Source: JBHEMK01 sp046262635 (lineage in GTDB: Bacteria > Actinomycetota > Thermoleophilia > Gaiellales > Gaiellaceae). From it: a DNA stretch of 7,342 nt. The notes below the pieces were generated by a model. It was not told the DNA's origin, did no database searches, and saw only the letters and a program-made list of their open reading frames with translations. Below are positions 6,750 to 7,342 of the stretch, one piece after another (the stretch's first letter is position 1; the number at the start of each line of letters is the position of its first letter). The stretch spans positions 1 through 7,342 of the forward strand of contig JBHEMK010000168.1 of the NCBI GenBank assembly GCA_046262635.1, written 5' to 3'. The position numbers and the translations under genes are program-made.

Positions 6750-7169
6750 ATGCGGTCCGCTCGCCTGCTCGCGATCCTGAGCTGCGCACTCGTTCCCGCG
6801 GCCGCATTCGCGGGGGCCCCGCTGCAGCCCCCTGCGCAGCCACGCGCCGTCCTCCAGGGAACAACGCCGCAAGGATGGCGCATCACCATGCGCGTCTCCG
6901 CAGACGGCTGGAAGGTGGGCACGGTCGCGCTTCGGTCGCGCGGCATCCGCTGTACGACCAGGAGGTCCGGCGTGCAGCTCTACCACTTCACAGGCCCGTT
7001 CCCGATCGAGCGCGGCGGCGCGTTCGGCTTCCGCCGGCGCGGGGTCCTCTTCGACGGCTTCTTCGAGAAGCCGCAGGCGGCGGTTGGTGCCCTCGAGCTG
7101 AACGTCTCGACGGCCGCAGGCCGCTGCAAGACGGGGCCGATCGGGTGGACTGCGGAGGTGGCCAGCTAA
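6750..7169 (+). CDS. Small secreted protein of unknown function
   Basis: The 139-residue product begins MRSARLLAILSCALVPAAAF, a classic Sec signal peptide: basic n-region, hydrophobic core, and AxA-type cleavage predicted after AFA at residue 21. The mature part (about 118 residues) has a Pro-rich start, then alternating strand-like segments: GWRITMRVSADGWKVGTVAL (42-61), GVQLYHFTGPFPI (74-86), AFGFRRRGVLFDGFF (91-105) and GALELNVST (113-121). This suggests a compact beta-rich fold. Two cysteines (68 and 126) could form a disulfide outside the cytoplasm. I recall similar small exported proteins in Thermoleophilia genomes, but I know no assigned function. The frame is open from a TTG at 6708, but ATG 6750 is chosen because it puts the signal peptide at the N-terminus and sits six bases after a good -10 box. 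Cys12 is too close to the N-terminus and lacks a proper lipobox, so a lipoprotein is unlikely. A strong hairpin follows the stop. Confidence 0.75.
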   Translation: MRSARLLAILSCALVPAAAFAGAPLQPPAQPRAVLQGTTPQGWRITMRVSADGWKVGTVALRSRGIRCTTRRSGVQLYHFTGPFPIERGGAFGFRRRGVLFDGFFEKPQAAVGALELNVSTAAGRCKTGPIGWTAEVAS

Positions 7170-7172
7170 CCC

Positions 7173-7210
7173 AGGCGCCGGCGAGGTGCTCGCCGGCGAT
7201 GAGGGCGCCT
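7173..7210 (+). terminator. GC-rich hairpin after the secreted-protein gene, probable terminator
   Basis: Six bases after the stop codon, CGCCGGCGAG (7176-7185) pairs perfectly with CTCGCCGGCG (7189-7198) across a three-base loop, a ten-base-pair stem. No T tract follows, as is common for terminators in high-GC actinobacteria. AGGCGCC (7173-7179) can alternatively pair with GGCGCCT (7204-7210); the two pairings share bases 7176-7179 and so compete. Termination is inferred from position and stem strength. Confidence 0.55.
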
Positions 7211-7289
7211 CCCGGGTACGAACGACGATCGGCGCCTGCTTCCCTGCGGCTTGGCAGGGACAACCAGACGGCCCCGTGCGCCTCCCGGG
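7205..7289 (+). repeat. Short repeats and hairpin in the tail after the terminator
   Basis: The 12-base word GCGCCTCCCGGG occurs at 7205-7216 and again at 7278-7289. Between them TCCCTGC (7241-7247) and GCAGGGA (7254-7260) form a perfect seven-base-pair stem with a six-base loop. Both are short and could be chance in GC-rich DNA. No gene is seen from 7170 to the right edge. Confidence 0.35.
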
Positions 7290-7310
7290 CAAGGAGACGT
7301 GCGGTTTGCG

Positions 7311-7342
7311 GCCCTGCCGAGGTTGCGATGCCCCCTGCGCAC
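7311..7342 (+). repeat. 32-base direct repeat, copy 2 (cut by window edge)
   Basis: This is the second copy of the element at 6656-6687, 31 of 32 bases identical, in the same orientation and 655 bases further on. It reaches the last base of the window, so its true length cannot be judged. The two copies bracket the secreted-protein gene together with its promoter and terminator. Confidence 0.85.

Noticed and set aside
6349..6780. Plus-strand open frame crossing the korA start and the following intergenic region
   Set aside because: It begins inside korA, has no Shine-Dalgarno, and its product has no motif and only drifts through Pro/Arg-rich sequence.
6777..6788. Cys12 of the secreted protein as a lipoprotein attachment site
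   Set aside because: The residues before Cys12 (ILS) do not fit the lipobox well and the position is too close to the N-terminus; the AFA site at residue 21 is better.
6361..6946. Overlapping minus-strand open frames upstream of korA
   Set aside because: They cover the secreted-protein gene antisense, are basic and low-complexity, and have no start signals.
1..7342. CRISPR array, tRNA, rRNA, transposase, toxin-antitoxin or defence system
   Set aside because: I found no regularly spaced repeats, no tRNA-like cloverleaf, and no protein motif of these classes in any supported gene.

Overview
The window is GC-rich, uniformly high-GC-codon DNA that reads as an actinobacterial chromosome fragment. 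The organism is inferred, not proven. Pointers are a two-subunit 2-oxoacid:ferredoxin oxidoreductase of the mycobacterial/actinobacterial type, a cysteine-free HesB-like protein, apparently leaderless gene starts with TAnnnT -10 boxes, and a small secreted protein of a style I associate with Thermoleophilia (Gaiellales/Solirubrobacterales).

Layout. (1) Positions 1-2003, minus strand: most of a large polytopic membrane protein with a central spermidine-synthase-like Rossmann domain; its C-terminus runs off the left edge. (2) Starting 39 bases away on the plus strand, a LOG-family (lysine-decarboxylase-like, cytokinin riboside monophosphate phosphoribohydrolase fold) gene is recognisable along its whole length but broken by at least four frame changes (2043 to about 2553). 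(3) About 590 bases with no intact gene (2554-3146), perhaps holding a further eroded gene. (4) A small HesB/IscA-fold protein (3158-3541, plus) with an excellent ribosome binding site. (5) Convergent with it and overlapping its tail, a korA-korB operon on the minus strand (6355 to 3510), whose genes overlap by the four bases GTGA. (6) A non-coding stretch of about 390 bases holding the korA promoter and one copy of a 32-base repeat. (7) A small exported protein (6750-7169, plus), a strong hairpin, and a second copy of the 32-base repeat that is cut by the right edge.

How it works together. The only clear metabolic unit is KorAB, which would oxidise 2-oxoglutarate (or a related 2-oxoacid) to the acyl-CoA and pass electrons to ferredoxin; no ferredoxin gene lies in the window. 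The other genes look like independent transcription units. I found no CRISPR array, tRNA, rRNA, transposase or phage gene, and no convincing undescribed multi-gene system. The items most worth a second look are the decayed LOG gene, the 32-base direct repeat flanking the secreted-protein gene, the active-site substitution in the spermidine-synthase-like protein, and the leaderless promoter arrangement.
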